Origin: Pseudonocardia terrae | GTDB taxonomy: Bacteria > Actinomycetota > Actinomycetes > Mycobacteriales > Pseudonocardiaceae | Direction: 5' to 3' | Assembly (NCBI RefSeq): GCF_021343995.1 | Contig: NZ_JAJTTE010000042.1 | Span: 1-64,000, forward strand | DNA length: 64,000 nucleotides | In this document: positions 51,839 to 60,665 of the stretch, one piece after another | Layout: each line of letters starts with the position of its first letter | Position numbering within the stretch: the first letter of the stretch is position 1 | Position numbers and translations under genes: made by a program | The notes under the pieces: model-generated | What the model was told of the DNA's origin: nothing | The model's database searches: none | What the model saw: the letters and a program-made list of their open reading frames with translations, nothing else

Positions 51839-53389
51839 GTGGTTCCGCTGGCCCGCATCCTGGAGCAGACCGCACGGCGTCATCACGAGGCGGACAAGCC
51901 CGCCCTCGTCGGGCCCACGACGAGCTGGACCTACCGGGAGACGGCGGACCGGATGTGGCGCCTCGCCCGCGCCCTCCGGGAGCTCGGGGCGGGCCCCGGC
52001 GACCGGGTCGCTGTCCTGGCCAGCAACAGCGCCGACTACCTGGTGCTCTTCGCCGCGGTGTCCGCGCTGGGCGCCGCGACCGTGCCGATGAGCCCGCGGT
52101 GGACGGCGGCGGAGGTCGCCGGGGCGGTGGCCTACGTGCGCCCGGCCGTCCTCGTGGCGTCGGCCGAGCACGTCACGGTCGCGGCGGCCGCGGTGTCGGA
52201 GTTGGCCGGGGCGGAGGGGGCCGAGGCCCCGCTGCTCACCGTACTGGACGGAGACCTGGTGGATCGCGCGGCGAGGGCGGGCGCCGTGCCCTTCCCGGTG
52301 CCCGACGACCCGGAGGCGCCGATCTGGCTGGCCTTCACCGGGGGCACGACCGGCACGATGAAGGCCTGCGTCGTCGACGCCGGCACCTTCACCGAGAACA
52401 TCCTGTTCTGCTCGCTGCAGTTCGGGTTCGGCCGCGAGGACGTCACCCTCGCCTGCGGGTCCTACGGCCACATGCTGCCGCTCTACTTCTCGCTGATGCA
52501 GCTCTACTGCGGCGGGACCGTCGTGGTCCTCGGCGAGTTCGACGCCCGGGCGGTGCTCCCGGCCCTGGAGCGTCACGGCGTCACCTGGCTCGCCGCCGTA
52601 CCCACGATCTACGGCGACCTGGTCCGCGCCCAGCCCGAGGTCCGTGCCGACCTCTCGACGCTGCGCTTCTGCATCTCGGCGGGATCACCGCTGCTGACGG
52701 AGGCCAAGCAGCGGCTGCTCGACGTCCTCACCCCGAACCTCTACGAGTACTACGGCGCCACCGAGACCGGCTGGACCACGCTCCTGGAGCCGCGGGACCA
52801 GCTGCGCAAGCACCGCTGCGTCGGGCAGCCGATGTCGGGCGTCGACCTCCAGGTCGTGCGCGAGGACGGGACCCCGTGCGAGGTCGGCGAGATCGGGCTC
52901 GTCCGCAAGCGCGGCCTGGTCCTGATGCGCGAGTACCTCGACCATCCCGAGCTGACCTCGGAGATCATCGGGGCCGCCGGCTGGGCGACCGCCGGCGACC
53001 TCGGGCGCCTCGACGAGGAGGGCTACCTCTACCTCGTCGACCGGCAGAAGGACATGATCATCTCGGGCGGGGTGAACGTGTACCCCAACGAGATCGAGGA
53101 GGTCCTCCTCGCCGTCCCTGGGACGGAGGAGGTCGCCGTGGTCGGGATCCCGCACGAGCGGTGGGGCGAGGCCGTGCACGCCGTCGCGGTCCTCGCGTCC
53201 GGTACCGACGCCGAGGACTGGGAGGGTCGCGCCCGCGAGGCCGCGGCCACGAGCCTCGCCGGCTACAAGCGCCCGAAGTCCTACGCCGTGGTGGACGCCC
53301 TCCCGCGCGCCCACTCGGGCAAGCTGCTCAAGCGGGAGATCCGCGCGCCGTACCGGGGTCCCGCCGACACCGTCGGTACGGCCGGCTGA
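51839..53389 (+). CDS. AMP-dependent acyl-CoA synthetase/ligase, atypical P-loop
   Basis: 516 residues. The overall ANL pattern is clear: 'YEYYGATETGW', hinge 'SGGVNVYPNEIEE' and C-terminal 'AHSGKLLKREIRA'. The usual T-S-G-T-T-G-x-P-K-G loop reads 'FTGGTTGTMKACVV', with Gly for Ser and Met-Lys-Ala for Pro-Lys-Gly. The Lys is kept. It resembles long-chain-type ligases but may act on another acid. GTG 51839 follows GGAGAGG. It is co-oriented with the TetR gene 30 bp downstream. Confidence 0.9.
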   Translation: MVPLARILEQTARRHHEADKPALVGPTTSWTYRETADRMWRLARALRELGAGPGDRVAVLASNSADYLVLFAAVSALGAATVPMSPRWTAAEVAGAVAYVRPAVLVASAEHVTVAAAAVSELAGAEGAEAPLLTVLDGDLVDRAARAGAVPFPVPDDPEAPIWLAFTGGTTGTMKACVVDAGTFTENILFCSLQFGFGREDVTLACGSYGHMLPLYFSLMQLYCGGTVVVLGEFDARAVLPALERHGVTWLAAVPTIYGDLVRAQPEVRADLSTLRFCISAGSPLLTEAKQRLLDVLTPNLYEYYGATETGWTTLLEPRDQLRKHRCVGQPMSGVDLQVVREDGTPCEVGEIGLVRKRGLVLMREYLDHPELTSEIIGAAGWATAGDLGRLDEEGYLYLVDRQKDMIISGGVNVYPNEIEEVLLAVPGTEEVAVVGIPHERWGEAVHAVAVLASGTDAEDWEGRAREAAATSLAGYKRPKSYAVVDALPRAHSGKLLKREIRAPYRGPADTVGTAG

Positions 53390-53419
53390 CATGCCCGGCC
53401 GACACGGGAGGATCGGCGG

Positions 53420-54046
53420 ATGAGCAGGCCGGCCCGACGCGAGTGGAGCACCCGGACGGCGAAGGACCGCCAGGACAGCGCCACCCGCGCCGCGCTGCTC
53501 GACGCCGCCGAGGAGCTCTTCGCCGAGCAGGGCTGCGACCAGACCCCCGTCGGCCAGATCGCCGAGCGTGCCGAGGTCTCCCGCGCCACCTTCTACGTCT
53601 ACTTCGCCTCCCGGGCGGAGGTGTTCCACGCCCTCGCGCACCGCGTCCGGGACGAGATCACCCGAGTCCAGCGCGAGGCCGGGCGGGCCTCGGCCGATCC
53701 GCGCGTGGTGGTGGAGACCTCGATCCGCGCCGCCCTCGCCGTCTACGCCCGGAAGGCCCGCCTGCTGACGGTGATCCGCCACCAGGCGTTGCACGATCCG
53801 GAGGCCGCCGCGCTCTGGCGGGAGCTCGTCGACGTCCCCACGGAGATCGACGCCCGGTTCCTGGCCGATCTCCGGCGCACGCGGGGCGCCGAGCCCGCAG
53901 CCGGCGACACCGTGGTGGCGACCGTGGTGACCGCAGCGCTGCTGCACCTGGCGGAGGAGGTCGCCGCCGACCCGTCGTCGCTCGACCGGACCGCGGCGGA
54001 GCTCGTCGCCGTCTACGGGCGGCTCGCCGGCCTCGACGGAGACTGA
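53420..54046 (+). CDS. TetR-family regulator
   Basis: 208 residues. HTH about 22-70 ('RAALLDAAEELFAEQGCDQT', 'IAERAEVSRATFYVYFASR') and an all-helical ligand domain. The 'ATFYVYFASRAEVFHALA' recognition-helix region is typical. It lies 30 bp after the ligase with GGAGG before the ATG. It probably represses this operon and the divergent carboxylase through the palindrome at 51781. Ligand likely an acyl-CoA or acid, inferred. Confidence 0.88.
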   Translation: MSRPARREWSTRTAKDRQDSATRAALLDAAEELFAEQGCDQTPVGQIAERAEVSRATFYVYFASRAEVFHALAHRVRDEITRVQREAGRASADPRVVVETSIRAALAVYARKARLLTVIRHQALHDPEAAALWRELVDVPTEIDARFLADLRRTRGAEPAAGDTVVATVVTAALLHLAEEVAADPSSLDRTAAELVAVYGRLAGLDGD

Positions 54047-54239
54047 TCCCGGTCGGCGCGCAGGGCGATGCGGCGGTGGGCGCCCGTACCGACCTCGTCG
54101 CCGGGCTCCGGGAGCACTGTCGGATCGCACAAAGGACGGTGCGGAGCAGCGCGGCGCGTTCGTGTTCGCGGTGCCTGCCGGGACGGGGACCGGCGACGGA
54201 AGGTATGACGCGTCCCACATCACACCCTGCGAGGTGCCC

Positions 54240-56180
54240 GTGCGCGCTACCGCCCGATCCCGTCCGCGCAAGACCGGCCGCAGGCCGCACCCGGTCGACG
54301 AGGTGCTGCCTGCCGGCAAGCTCGCCGTCTACGGCGTGCAGCACGTGCTCGCCTTCTACGCCGGCGCCGTCATCGTGCCGATCCTGCTGGCCTCGGCGAT
54401 CGGCCTGTCGGAGCGCGAGCTGATCCACCTCATCAACGCCGACCTCTTCACCTGCGGTATCGCGTCGATCATCCAGTCCCTCGGGTTCTGGAAGATCGGC
54501 GTGCGGCTGCCGCTGCTGCAGGGCGTCACGTTCACCGCGGTGTCGCCGATGATCGCGATCGGGCTCGCGGCGGGCGGCGGCACGGACGGCCTCCTGGTGA
54601 TCTACGGTGCGGTGATCGTCGGCGGCCTGTTCACCTTCCTCATCGCCCCCTGGTTCAGCAAGCTGATCCGCTTCTTCCCGCCGGTCGTCACGGGCACGGT
54701 CATCACGATCATCGGCCTCGCGCTGCTGCCCGTCGCCGCGCAGGACGCCGTCGGCGGCGGCTCCACGCCCGACCCCACCAGCGCGCGCAACCTCGCCTAC
54801 GCCCTCGGGACGCTCGCCGTGATCGTCGTGATCCAGCGGGTGTTCCGCGGCTTCACCGCCACCGTCGCCGTGCTGATCGGGCTGGTCCTGGGCACGGGCG
54901 TCGCCTGGCTGCTGGGTGACGCGTCGTTCGCGGCCGTCGGCGACTCCTCCTGGCTCGGCGTCACCACGCCCTTCTACTTCGGCTGGCCGAAGTTCGCCGG
55001 CGCCGCGATCGTCTCGATGATCGTCGTCATGCTGATCACCGCGGTCGAGACCACCGGCGACGTCTTCGCCACCGGCGAGATCGTCGACAAGCGGGTCGGT
55101 CGCGAGGACATCGCCCGGGCGCTGCGGGCCGACGGCCTGGCCACCACCATCGGCGGCGTCCTCAACTCCTTCCCCTACACCTGCTTCGCCGAGAACGTCG
55201 GGCTGGTCCGGCTGACCCGCGTCAAGAGCCGGTACGTCGTCGCCGCCGCGGGCGTGTTCATGATCCTGATCGGCCTGGTGCCCAAGGCCGGTGCCGTCGT
55301 CGCGGGCATCCCGCACCCGGTGCTCGGCGGCGCGGCCCTGGCGATGTTCGCGACCGTGGCCGTCGTCGGCATCCAGACGCTCTCGCGCGTGGACTTCCAC
55401 GACCACCGCAACGTCGTGATCGTCGGGACGAGCCTCGGGCTGGCCATGTTGGTGACCGCGCAGCCCGACGTCGCGAAGGCCCTGCCCCCCTGGGCCCAGA
55501 TCGTGTTCGGCTCCGGGATCACCGTCGGCAGCATCACCGCGATCGTGCTGAACCTGGTGTTCCACCACGTCGGCAAGGACTTCGGCCCCGCCGTCGCCGG
55601 CGCGCCGGGCACCCCCACGATCCGGCTCGACCAGGTCAACCGCATGAGCCGCGACGAGTTCGTCGCCGCCTTCGACCGGCTGTTCCAGGGCCCGACGGAC
55701 GTCGTCGCCCGGGCGTACGACCGCAAGCCGTTCGCCGACACGGCGGCCCTGCGCACCGCCTTCCAAGAGGCGCTGTTCGCGGCGCCGCGCGAGGAGCAGC
55801 GCGCGCTCATGGCCGTCTACCCCGACCTCGGCGGCGACCGCGTCGCCGAGGGCGAGGAGGGCGACGACTCCCGCGAGGACCAGGCGTCGGCCGGCCTGAC
55901 CCGGCTCTCCGACGACGACCGCACCGAGTTCGCCGAGCTCGCCGCGGCCTACCGGGAGCGCTTCGGGATCCCGCTGATCGTTTGCGTGCGCGAGCACCCG
56001 GACCGCGCCGCGATCCTGCGCGAGGGCCGGCGCCGGCTGGGCAACTCGCCCGCCCAGGAACATGCCGCCGCACTGATCGAGATCGCCAAGGTGGCCAACC
56101 GCCGCTTCGAGGACCTGGTCGCCGAGGCCAACCCGATCGCGACGGCCCGGGCCGGGGCCTTCGGGTCGAGCGCCCGATGA
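54240..56180 (+). CDS. NCS2 xanthine/uric acid permease fused to altered OHCU-decarboxylase domain
   Basis: 646 residues. Residues about 20-455 form an NCS2 nucleobase-cation symporter with about 12-14 helices; markers are 'YGVQHVLAFYAGAVIVPI', 'ALLPVAAQDAVGG', 'TAVETTGDVFATGEI' and 'GLVRLTRVKSRYVVAAAGVF'. Residues 461-646 resemble 2-oxo-4-hydroxy-4-carboxy-5-ureidoimidazoline decarboxylase (UraD). In UraD a His ('HPDLGG') and a Glu ('SxxEQ') act; here these read Tyr527 ('VYPDLGG') and Asp547 ('SREDQ'). The fused domain may be inactive, a sensor, or altered. GTG 54240 follows GAGG; an intact UraD overlaps the end. Confidence 0.88.
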   Translation: MRATARSRPRKTGRRPHPVDEVLPAGKLAVYGVQHVLAFYAGAVIVPILLASAIGLSERELIHLINADLFTCGIASIIQSLGFWKIGVRLPLLQGVTFTAVSPMIAIGLAAGGGTDGLLVIYGAVIVGGLFTFLIAPWFSKLIRFFPPVVTGTVITIIGLALLPVAAQDAVGGGSTPDPTSARNLAYALGTLAVIVVIQRVFRGFTATVAVLIGLVLGTGVAWLLGDASFAAVGDSSWLGVTTPFYFGWPKFAGAAIVSMIVVMLITAVETTGDVFATGEIVDKRVGREDIARALRADGLATTIGGVLNSFPYTCFAENVGLVRLTRVKSRYVVAAAGVFMILIGLVPKAGAVVAGIPHPVLGGAALAMFATVAVVGIQTLSRVDFHDHRNVVIVGTSLGLAMLVTAQPDVAKALPPWAQIVFGSGITVGSITAIVLNLVFHHVGKDFGPAVAGAPGTPTIRLDQVNRMSRDEFVAAFDRLFQGPTDVVARAYDRKPFADTAALRTAFQEALFAAPREEQRALMAVYPDLGGDRVAEGEEGDDSREDQASAGLTRLSDDDRTEFAELAAAYRERFGIPLIVCVREHPDRAAILREGRRRLGNSPAQEHAAALIEIAKVANRRFEDLVAEANPIATARAGAFGSSAR

Positions 56181-56665
56181 CGGCCCTCGAGCCCCTGACG
56201 GTCCGCGGCTTCGACGACCTGCCCGCCGCCCGCGCCGAGGAGCTGCTCCGCGAGGTCTGCTCCGCGCCGCGGTGGGCGCGGCAGGTCGCCGCCGGGCGGC
56301 CCTACGGCAGCCTCGCCGCGCTGCAGCACGCAGCCGGGGCCGCGCTCACCGGGGACGACCTCGACGCCGCCCTGGCCGGGCACCCCCGCATCGGCGCCCG
56401 CTCGGCGCGGGGCACGGCGCGGCGCGAGCAGGGCGCGGTCGCCACGGCGTCCGCGCAGGTCCTCGACGCCCTGGCCGAGGGGAACCGGGCCTACGAGGAA
56501 CGCTTCGGGCACGTCTACCTGGTGTGTGCCAGCGGCCGGAGCGCCGAGGACCTGCTGGCCACGCTGCGGGCCCGGCTCGCCAACGACCCCGCCGTCGAGC
56601 GCCGGGTCGCCCTCACCGAGCTGACGGCGATCAACCGGCTGCGGCTGGAGCGGATGTTCACGTGA
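56177..56665 (+). CDS. uraD: OHCU decarboxylase (UraD-type)
   Basis: 162 residues with the UraD pattern, including catalytic His69 in 'GHPRIGARSA' and Glu84 in 'RREQGAV', and the helical end 'RRVALTELTAINRLRLERMF'. It completes conversion of uric acid to S-allantoin after urate oxidase and HIU hydrolase, which are not in the window. It overlaps the permease fusion by ATGA. Purine context (permease, PucR, molybdenum hydroxylase) supports this. Confidence 0.9.
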   Translation: MTALEPLTVRGFDDLPAARAEELLREVCSAPRWARQVAAGRPYGSLAALQHAAGAALTGDDLDAALAGHPRIGARSARGTARREQGAVATASAQVLDALAEGNRAYEERFGHVYLVCASGRSAEDLLATLRARLANDPAVERRVALTELTAINRLRLERMFT

Positions 56666-56727
56666 CGCGGAGCCGGTGGACGTGCGCAGCACCAAGGCCG
56701 CAGGCCCCGAGACCACGCGTTCCCTTC

Positions 56728-56819
56728 ATGGTTCCATGACGCGAATTCAGGCCCGAGCCTTGCGCGCCATGGCTCCATAGCGCGCGACCTCAGACCCGAG
56801 TCCTGCGCGTTATGGTTCC
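56728..56819. repeat. Degenerate 41-43-bp tandem repeat array, upstream of the dehydrogenase
   Basis: Three units with core ATGGTTCC (or ATGGCTCC) followed by a 'TGACGCG'-like motif begin at 56728, 56769 and 56812, 41 and 43 bp apart; the sequence between, about 'AGGCCCGAGCCTTGCGCG', is also partly repeated. The array fills much of the gap 56666-56928. No gene or hairpin terminator is evident in it. Confidence 0.75.
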
Positions 56820-56928
56820 CTGACGCGGTCTGTCCGCCGGGCACAAGTGGCAGATCTGCGTACTGGCCCGCGCCACCGCTCGGGGTGACGATCTCCGCAC
56901 GACGGCGGCCTCGACGCGGAGGTGACCC

Positions 56929-57984
56929 TTGCCCGAGACGATGCGCGCGGCGCGGTTCCACGAGCCCGGCAGGCCGTTGGCCACCGAGTCCCTCCCACGG
57001 CCCGAGCCCGGGCCGGGCGAGGTCCTGCTGCAGGTCCGGGCCGCGGGCGTCTGCGGCTCGGACGTGCACTTCGCGATCGAGGGCAGCCCGGTCGGGTTCG
57101 TGCCGATCACCCTCGGGCACGAGGTCGCCGGCACCGTCGCGGAGCTCGGGCCCGACGTCGACGGGGCCCTTGAAGACGGGCTCGGAGTGGGCGCGCGGGT
57201 GGTCGTCAACGCGGTCCTCACCGACGGCACGTGCCCGCAGTGCCTGACCGGTCGGTCGTCGATCTGCGCCTCGCGCACGCTGGTCGGCATCCACCGCGAC
57301 GGCGGGCTGGCCGAGTTCGTCGCGGTCCCGGCCCGTGCCCTCGTGCCCTTGCCCGACGAGGTGCCGTTCGACGTCGGCGCCATCGTCACCGACGCCGTCG
57401 CCACCCCGTTCCACGCGCTGACCGACGTCGCCCGGGTCCGGGCCGGCGAGGCCGTCGCGATCGTCGGGGTGGGTGGCCTCGGCCTGCACGCGGTGCAGAT
57501 CGCCCGCCTGCAGGGGGCGTCGCCGGTGATCGCCGTCGACCCGCGGGCATCGCAGCGCACCCGTGCCGCCGAGGTCGGCGCGGACCTGGTGCTGGAGCCC
57601 GGTCCCGGGGCCACCGAGGCCGTGCTCGCGGCGACCGGCGGGGCCGGGGCGGACGTCGCCGCCGAGTTCGTGGGCCGGCCGGAGAGCATCGCGGGTGCTG
57701 CGGAGCTGCTGCGTACGGGCGGACGACTGGTGATCTGCGGCCTCGGGGCCGACCCGATCACGCTCCCGCCGCCGACCGTGTTCGTCCGCCGGGAGCTGCA
57801 GGTCCTGGGCAGCTACGGGTTCACCACGGCGTCCATCCGTTCGGTGCTCGGGCTGGTCACCGCGGGCCGGCTCGACCTGAGCCGCTCGATCACCCACCGC
57901 TTCCCGCTCGACGAGGCGGACAAGGCGCTGCAGACGCTGCACCAGAAGCTGGGCGAGCCCCAGCGCGTCGTGGTGCTGCCCTGA
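56929..57984 (+). CDS. Zinc-dependent medium-chain alcohol dehydrogenase
   Basis: 351 residues. Catalytic zinc ligands Cys42-Gly-Ser-Asp ('VCGSDVHF'), His in 'GHEVAGTV' and Glu next to it are in place. A structural-zinc-type Cys cluster is only partial ('CPQCLTGRSSIC'), so structural zinc is uncertain. The Rossmann motif is 'AIVGVGGLGLHAVQIARLQG'. It oxidises an alcohol or polyol with NAD(P). TTG 56929 is preferred because GGAGG precedes it; ATG 56941 is also possible. It sits alone between two repeat arrays. Link to purine genes is unclear. Confidence 0.87.
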   Translation: MPETMRAARFHEPGRPLATESLPRPEPGPGEVLLQVRAAGVCGSDVHFAIEGSPVGFVPITLGHEVAGTVAELGPDVDGALEDGLGVGARVVVNAVLTDGTCPQCLTGRSSICASRTLVGIHRDGGLAEFVAVPARALVPLPDEVPFDVGAIVTDAVATPFHALTDVARVRAGEAVAIVGVGGLGLHAVQIARLQGASPVIAVDPRASQRTRAAEVGADLVLEPGPGATEAVLAATGGAGADVAAEFVGRPESIAGAAELLRTGGRLVICGLGADPITLPPPTVFVRRELQVLGSYGFTTASIRSVLGLVTAGRLDLSRSITHRFPLDEADKALQTLHQKLGEPQRVVVLP

Positions 57985-57996
57985 CCAACCCGCGCT

Positions 57997-58130
57997 ATGG
58001 AACCATGATGCACGGATTCGGCCTCAGTTTCCGCATTATGGTTCCTGAACGCGGTAGATCGGCCGCGAATTTCGCATCATGGTTCCGCAGTGCGCGAAGA
58101 CCGGCGCTATTCGAAACGTTCTGGTTCCGT
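57997..58130. repeat. Degenerate 41-42-bp tandem repeat array, downstream of the dehydrogenase
   Basis: Four units begin at 57997 (core ATGGAACC), 58038, 58079 (ATGGTTCC) and 58121 (CTGGTTCC), 41-42 bp apart, in the gap between the convergent dehydrogenase and PucR genes. The first has ATGGAACCAT, the reverse complement of ATGGTTCCAT in the other array. The same repeat family lies upstream of the dehydrogenase. Confidence 0.75.
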
Positions 58131-58136
58131 ACTGCG

Positions 58137-59654
58137 TCAGCGGGAGCGGAGAGCGAGGAAGAGGTCGACCCGGTCGGGGAAGTCGGCGAGGCTGCGGCCC
58201 GTGAGCTCCTCGACCCGGCCGATCCGGTAGCGCACCGTGTTGACGTGCAGGTGCAGCCGTTCCGCGGCACGGCTCCACGATCCGGAGCAGTCCAGGAACG
58301 CCTCCAGCGTCTCCAGCAGCCCGGCGGCGTTGCGCTCGTCGTAGGCCAGGACCGGGCGGAGCACCCGGGCGGCGAAGGTGCGGCGGACGTCGTCGGGCAC
58401 CGCGGCGAGCAGGGCGACGTGCGAGGTCACCTCCGACGCCGTGACCACGGCGACCGCCCCCGGCCGCTGCAGCGCGAGCGTCCGCGCGTGCACGGCCTCC
58501 TGCAACGCCCCGGTCAGCGCCGCGAGCGCGGCCGGCCGGCTGACCCCGACGGTGAGCTTCTCCGGGGCGAGCCCCGGTTCGAGGCGGGCCAGGGCGGCGT
58601 CGAGCACCGCCGTGTCCCCGGGGACCAGCGCGACGGCCGCTCCCTCGTGGGTCCCGACGACCGGCGGTCCGAGGTGCGTGGCGGCGTCGACCAGCACCGA
58701 GCGCGCGGTCTCCACCCGCCCCGGCCCGCTGAACCCCGCGACCGCCACCGCCAGCGGCGCCGACGGGTCGAGCCCGGCCTGCCGTAGCCGCACCGGGAGC
58801 TCCGGTCGCTCGCTTGCCCCGTCCGCGACCAGCGCGATCGCGTCGTCGGCGATGTCGCGCGCGACCCGCAGCCCCTCGCTGCGCCGGGCCCGGTCGAGCG
58901 CGGCGATCGCCACCAGCTCCCCGACCGCCTCGACCGTCTCCTGGTCCCAGTCCGGCCGCGCGCCGTCGACCGCCACGAACCACGACGTCGCCCGCAGCTC
59001 GGACGCCGGCCCCACCGGGAACACCGTGCGCGCCGGGGTCGGGGTGACCGCGGGCAGCCGGTCCGCGGTGAGGAAGGTCCGCACCGCGGCGTCGAGCTCG
59101 GCCGCCGGCAGCGGCTCGGGCCCCGCGGCGAGCGCTCGCCCCGTCGCCGTGAACACCCGGCAGGTCAGCCCGATCGCCGCGCCGACCTGCGCGGTCATCT
59201 CGTCGAGCCCCTGCCCGCTCGCCACCGCGGCCAGCAGCTGGCGCTGCCGCCCCACCGTGACCGCCAGCCGGTCGCCGCGCGCCGCCGTGACCGAGCCGAC
59301 GACGTACTCGGTCACCGCCGCGAACGAGATCTCCTCGGGCACCTCCACCAGCGGGACGTCGTGCCGGCGGCAGGCCGCCACGACGTCGTCGGGGATCCCG
59401 TGGAACACCGCCGCGCCCGCGGCCAGCGCGGCCACCTTCGCCCGCGCCAGCGCACCGACGAACCGCTCGGTGTCCGCCTCGGCCGTCCGCCACACCAGCC
59501 CGCTGATCACCAGCTCGCCACCCGAGAGGTAGCGACCGGGATCGGGCAGGTCGGTGGTGTAGACCCAGCGCACGGGTCGCTCGAGCGCCGCCTCGTCGCC
59601 GTGCAGCAGCCGCAGCTTCAGGTCGGGGCGTCCGACCAGGTCGCGCAGCAGCAT
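58137..59654 (-). CDS. pucR: PucR-family purine catabolism regulator
   Basis: 505 residues. N-terminal purine catabolism regulatory domain ('VRWVYTTDLPDPGRYLSGGELV', 'ALAAGAAVFHGIPDDVVAACR'), GGDEF-like middle and C-terminal PucR-type HTH ('LETLEAFLDCSGSWSRAAERL', 'LHVNTVRYRIGRVEELTGR'). It controls uptake and breakdown of purines, likely activating or repressing the neighbouring xanthine-type genes. ATG 59654 has no ribosome binding site; TACGTT 6 bp away suggests a leaderless message. It is divergent from the molybdenum hydroxylase operon at 59748. Confidence 0.88.
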   Translation of the reverse strand: MLLRDLVGRPDLKLRLLHGDEAALERPVRWVYTTDLPDPGRYLSGGELVISGLVWRTAEADTERFVGALARAKVAALAAGAAVFHGIPDDVVAACRRHDVPLVEVPEEISFAAVTEYVVGSVTAARGDRLAVTVGRQRQLLAAVASGQGLDEMTAQVGAAIGLTCRVFTATGRALAAGPEPLPAAELDAAVRTFLTADRLPAVTPTPARTVFPVGPASELRATSWFVAVDGARPDWDQETVEAVGELVAIAALDRARRSEGLRVARDIADDAIALVADGASERPELPVRLRQAGLDPSAPLAVAVAGFSGPGRVETARSVLVDAATHLGPPVVGTHEGAAVALVPGDTAVLDAALARLEPGLAPEKLTVGVSRPAALAALTGALQEAVHARTLALQRPGAVAVVTASEVTSHVALLAAVPDDVRRTFAARVLRPVLAYDERNAAGLLETLEAFLDCSGSWSRAAERLHLHVNTVRYRIGRVEELTGRSLADFPDRVDLFLALRSR

Positions 59655-59734
59655 TGGAGGAACGTACAACCGCGCAGCCCGGGACCGCCACGGGTTCGTC
59701 GCGGCGGCGACTCGTGACCGGCCGGACCGCGCGC

Positions 59735-59747
59735 TGTACTTCCAGCC
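59735..59747 (+). promoter_or_regulatory. Leaderless -10 of the molybdenum hydroxylase operon
   Basis: TGTACT (59735-59740) lies 7 bp before the ATG at 59748, with no ribosome binding site in between. The gap 59655-59747 is the natural target of PucR on both genes. Confidence 0.4.
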
Positions 59748-60665
59748 ATGGACTTCCTGGCGCCGACCTCCTGGGCTGAGGCCCTCGAGACCAAGGCGGC
59801 ACACCCCGACGCCCTGCCCGTCGCGGGCGGCACGGACGTCATGGTCGAGCTCAACTTCGACCACCGGCGCCCGGCCGCGCTGCTGGACCTCAACCGGGTC
59901 CCCGAGCTGCAGGAGTGGAGCCGCGCCGACGACGGGCGGATCCGGCTCGGCGCCGGGGTCACCTACAGCCGGGTGATCGCCGAGCTCGGCGGCACGCTGC
60001 CCGGACTGGCGATGGCCGCGCGCACCGTCGGGTCGCCGCAGATCCGCAACCGTGGCACGGTCGGCGGGAACCTCGGCGCGGCCTCCCCGGCCGGGGACAG
60101 CCACCCCGCCCTGCTCGCCGCGTTCGCCGAGGTGGAGATCGCCTCCGTGCGCGGGACGCGCGTGGTGCCTGTCGCGGACTTCTTCACCGGCGTGAAGCGC
60201 AGCGTGCTGGAGCCCGACGAGCTCATCGCCGCGGTGCGGATCACCCCGCCCGCCGGACCGCAGCAGTTCTGCAAGATCGGCACCCGCAACGCCATGGTGA
60301 TCGCGGTGTCCGCCTTCGGGTTCGCGCTGCACCCGGACCGCCGGGAGGTCGGCACCGGGATCGGCTCGGCCGCCCCCACCCCGCGCCCGGCCCCCGAGGC
60401 CGCCGCGTTCCTCGCCGGCGAGCTCGAGGCCGCCGGGCTGTGGGACTCCCGCAGCCCGCTGCCCGAGGGGCTCGCCACCGAGTTCGGTCGCCGCGTCCGC
60501 GACGCCGCGGCCCCTATCGACGACGTGCGCGGCAGTGCCGCGTACCGCCTCCACGCCCTGTCGGTCATGGCCCGCCGGGCCGCGACCTGGGCGTGGGACG
60601 CCTACCGCACCGACGACGGCAACGACGGCAACGACGGCAACGACCACAGGAGCGCCGCCGCATGA
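59748..60665 (+). CDS. Molybdenum hydroxylase FAD subunit (CoxM/XdhA-like)
   Basis: 305 residues. The FAD-binding signatures 'VAGGTDVMVELNFDHRRP' and 'TVGSPQIRNRGTVGGNLGAASPAGD' and the C-terminal CO-dehydrogenase flavoprotein domain are clear. It passes electrons from the molybdenum and iron-sulfur subunits to an acceptor. The C-terminus ends in a 9-bp-repeat-coded DGN run (60615-60641). ATGA overlap with the next gene. Confidence 0.93.
   Translation: MDFLAPTSWAEALETKAAHPDALPVAGGTDVMVELNFDHRRPAALLDLNRVPELQEWSRADDGRIRLGAGVTYSRVIAELGGTLPGLAMAARTVGSPQIRNRGTVGGNLGAASPAGDSHPALLAAFAEVEIASVRGTRVVPVADFFTGVKRSVLEPDELIAAVRITPPAGPQQFCKIGTRNAMVIAVSAFGFALHPDRREVGTGIGSAAPTPRPAPEAAAFLAGELEAAGLWDSRSPLPEGLATEFGRRVRDAAAPIDDVRGSAAYRLHALSVMARRAATWAWDAYRTDDGNDGNDGNDHRSAAA
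60615..60641 (+). repeat. 9-bp triplicate at the end of the FAD subunit gene
   Basis: Three perfect copies of GACGGCAAC encode DGN DGN DGN in the FAD-subunit tail. In frame, so copy number may vary harmlessly. Confidence 0.9.

Noticed and set aside
56728..58130. The repeat arrays as a CRISPR locus
   Set aside because: Units are tandem, degenerate and partly inverted, spacers are not unique sequences, and no cas gene is present.
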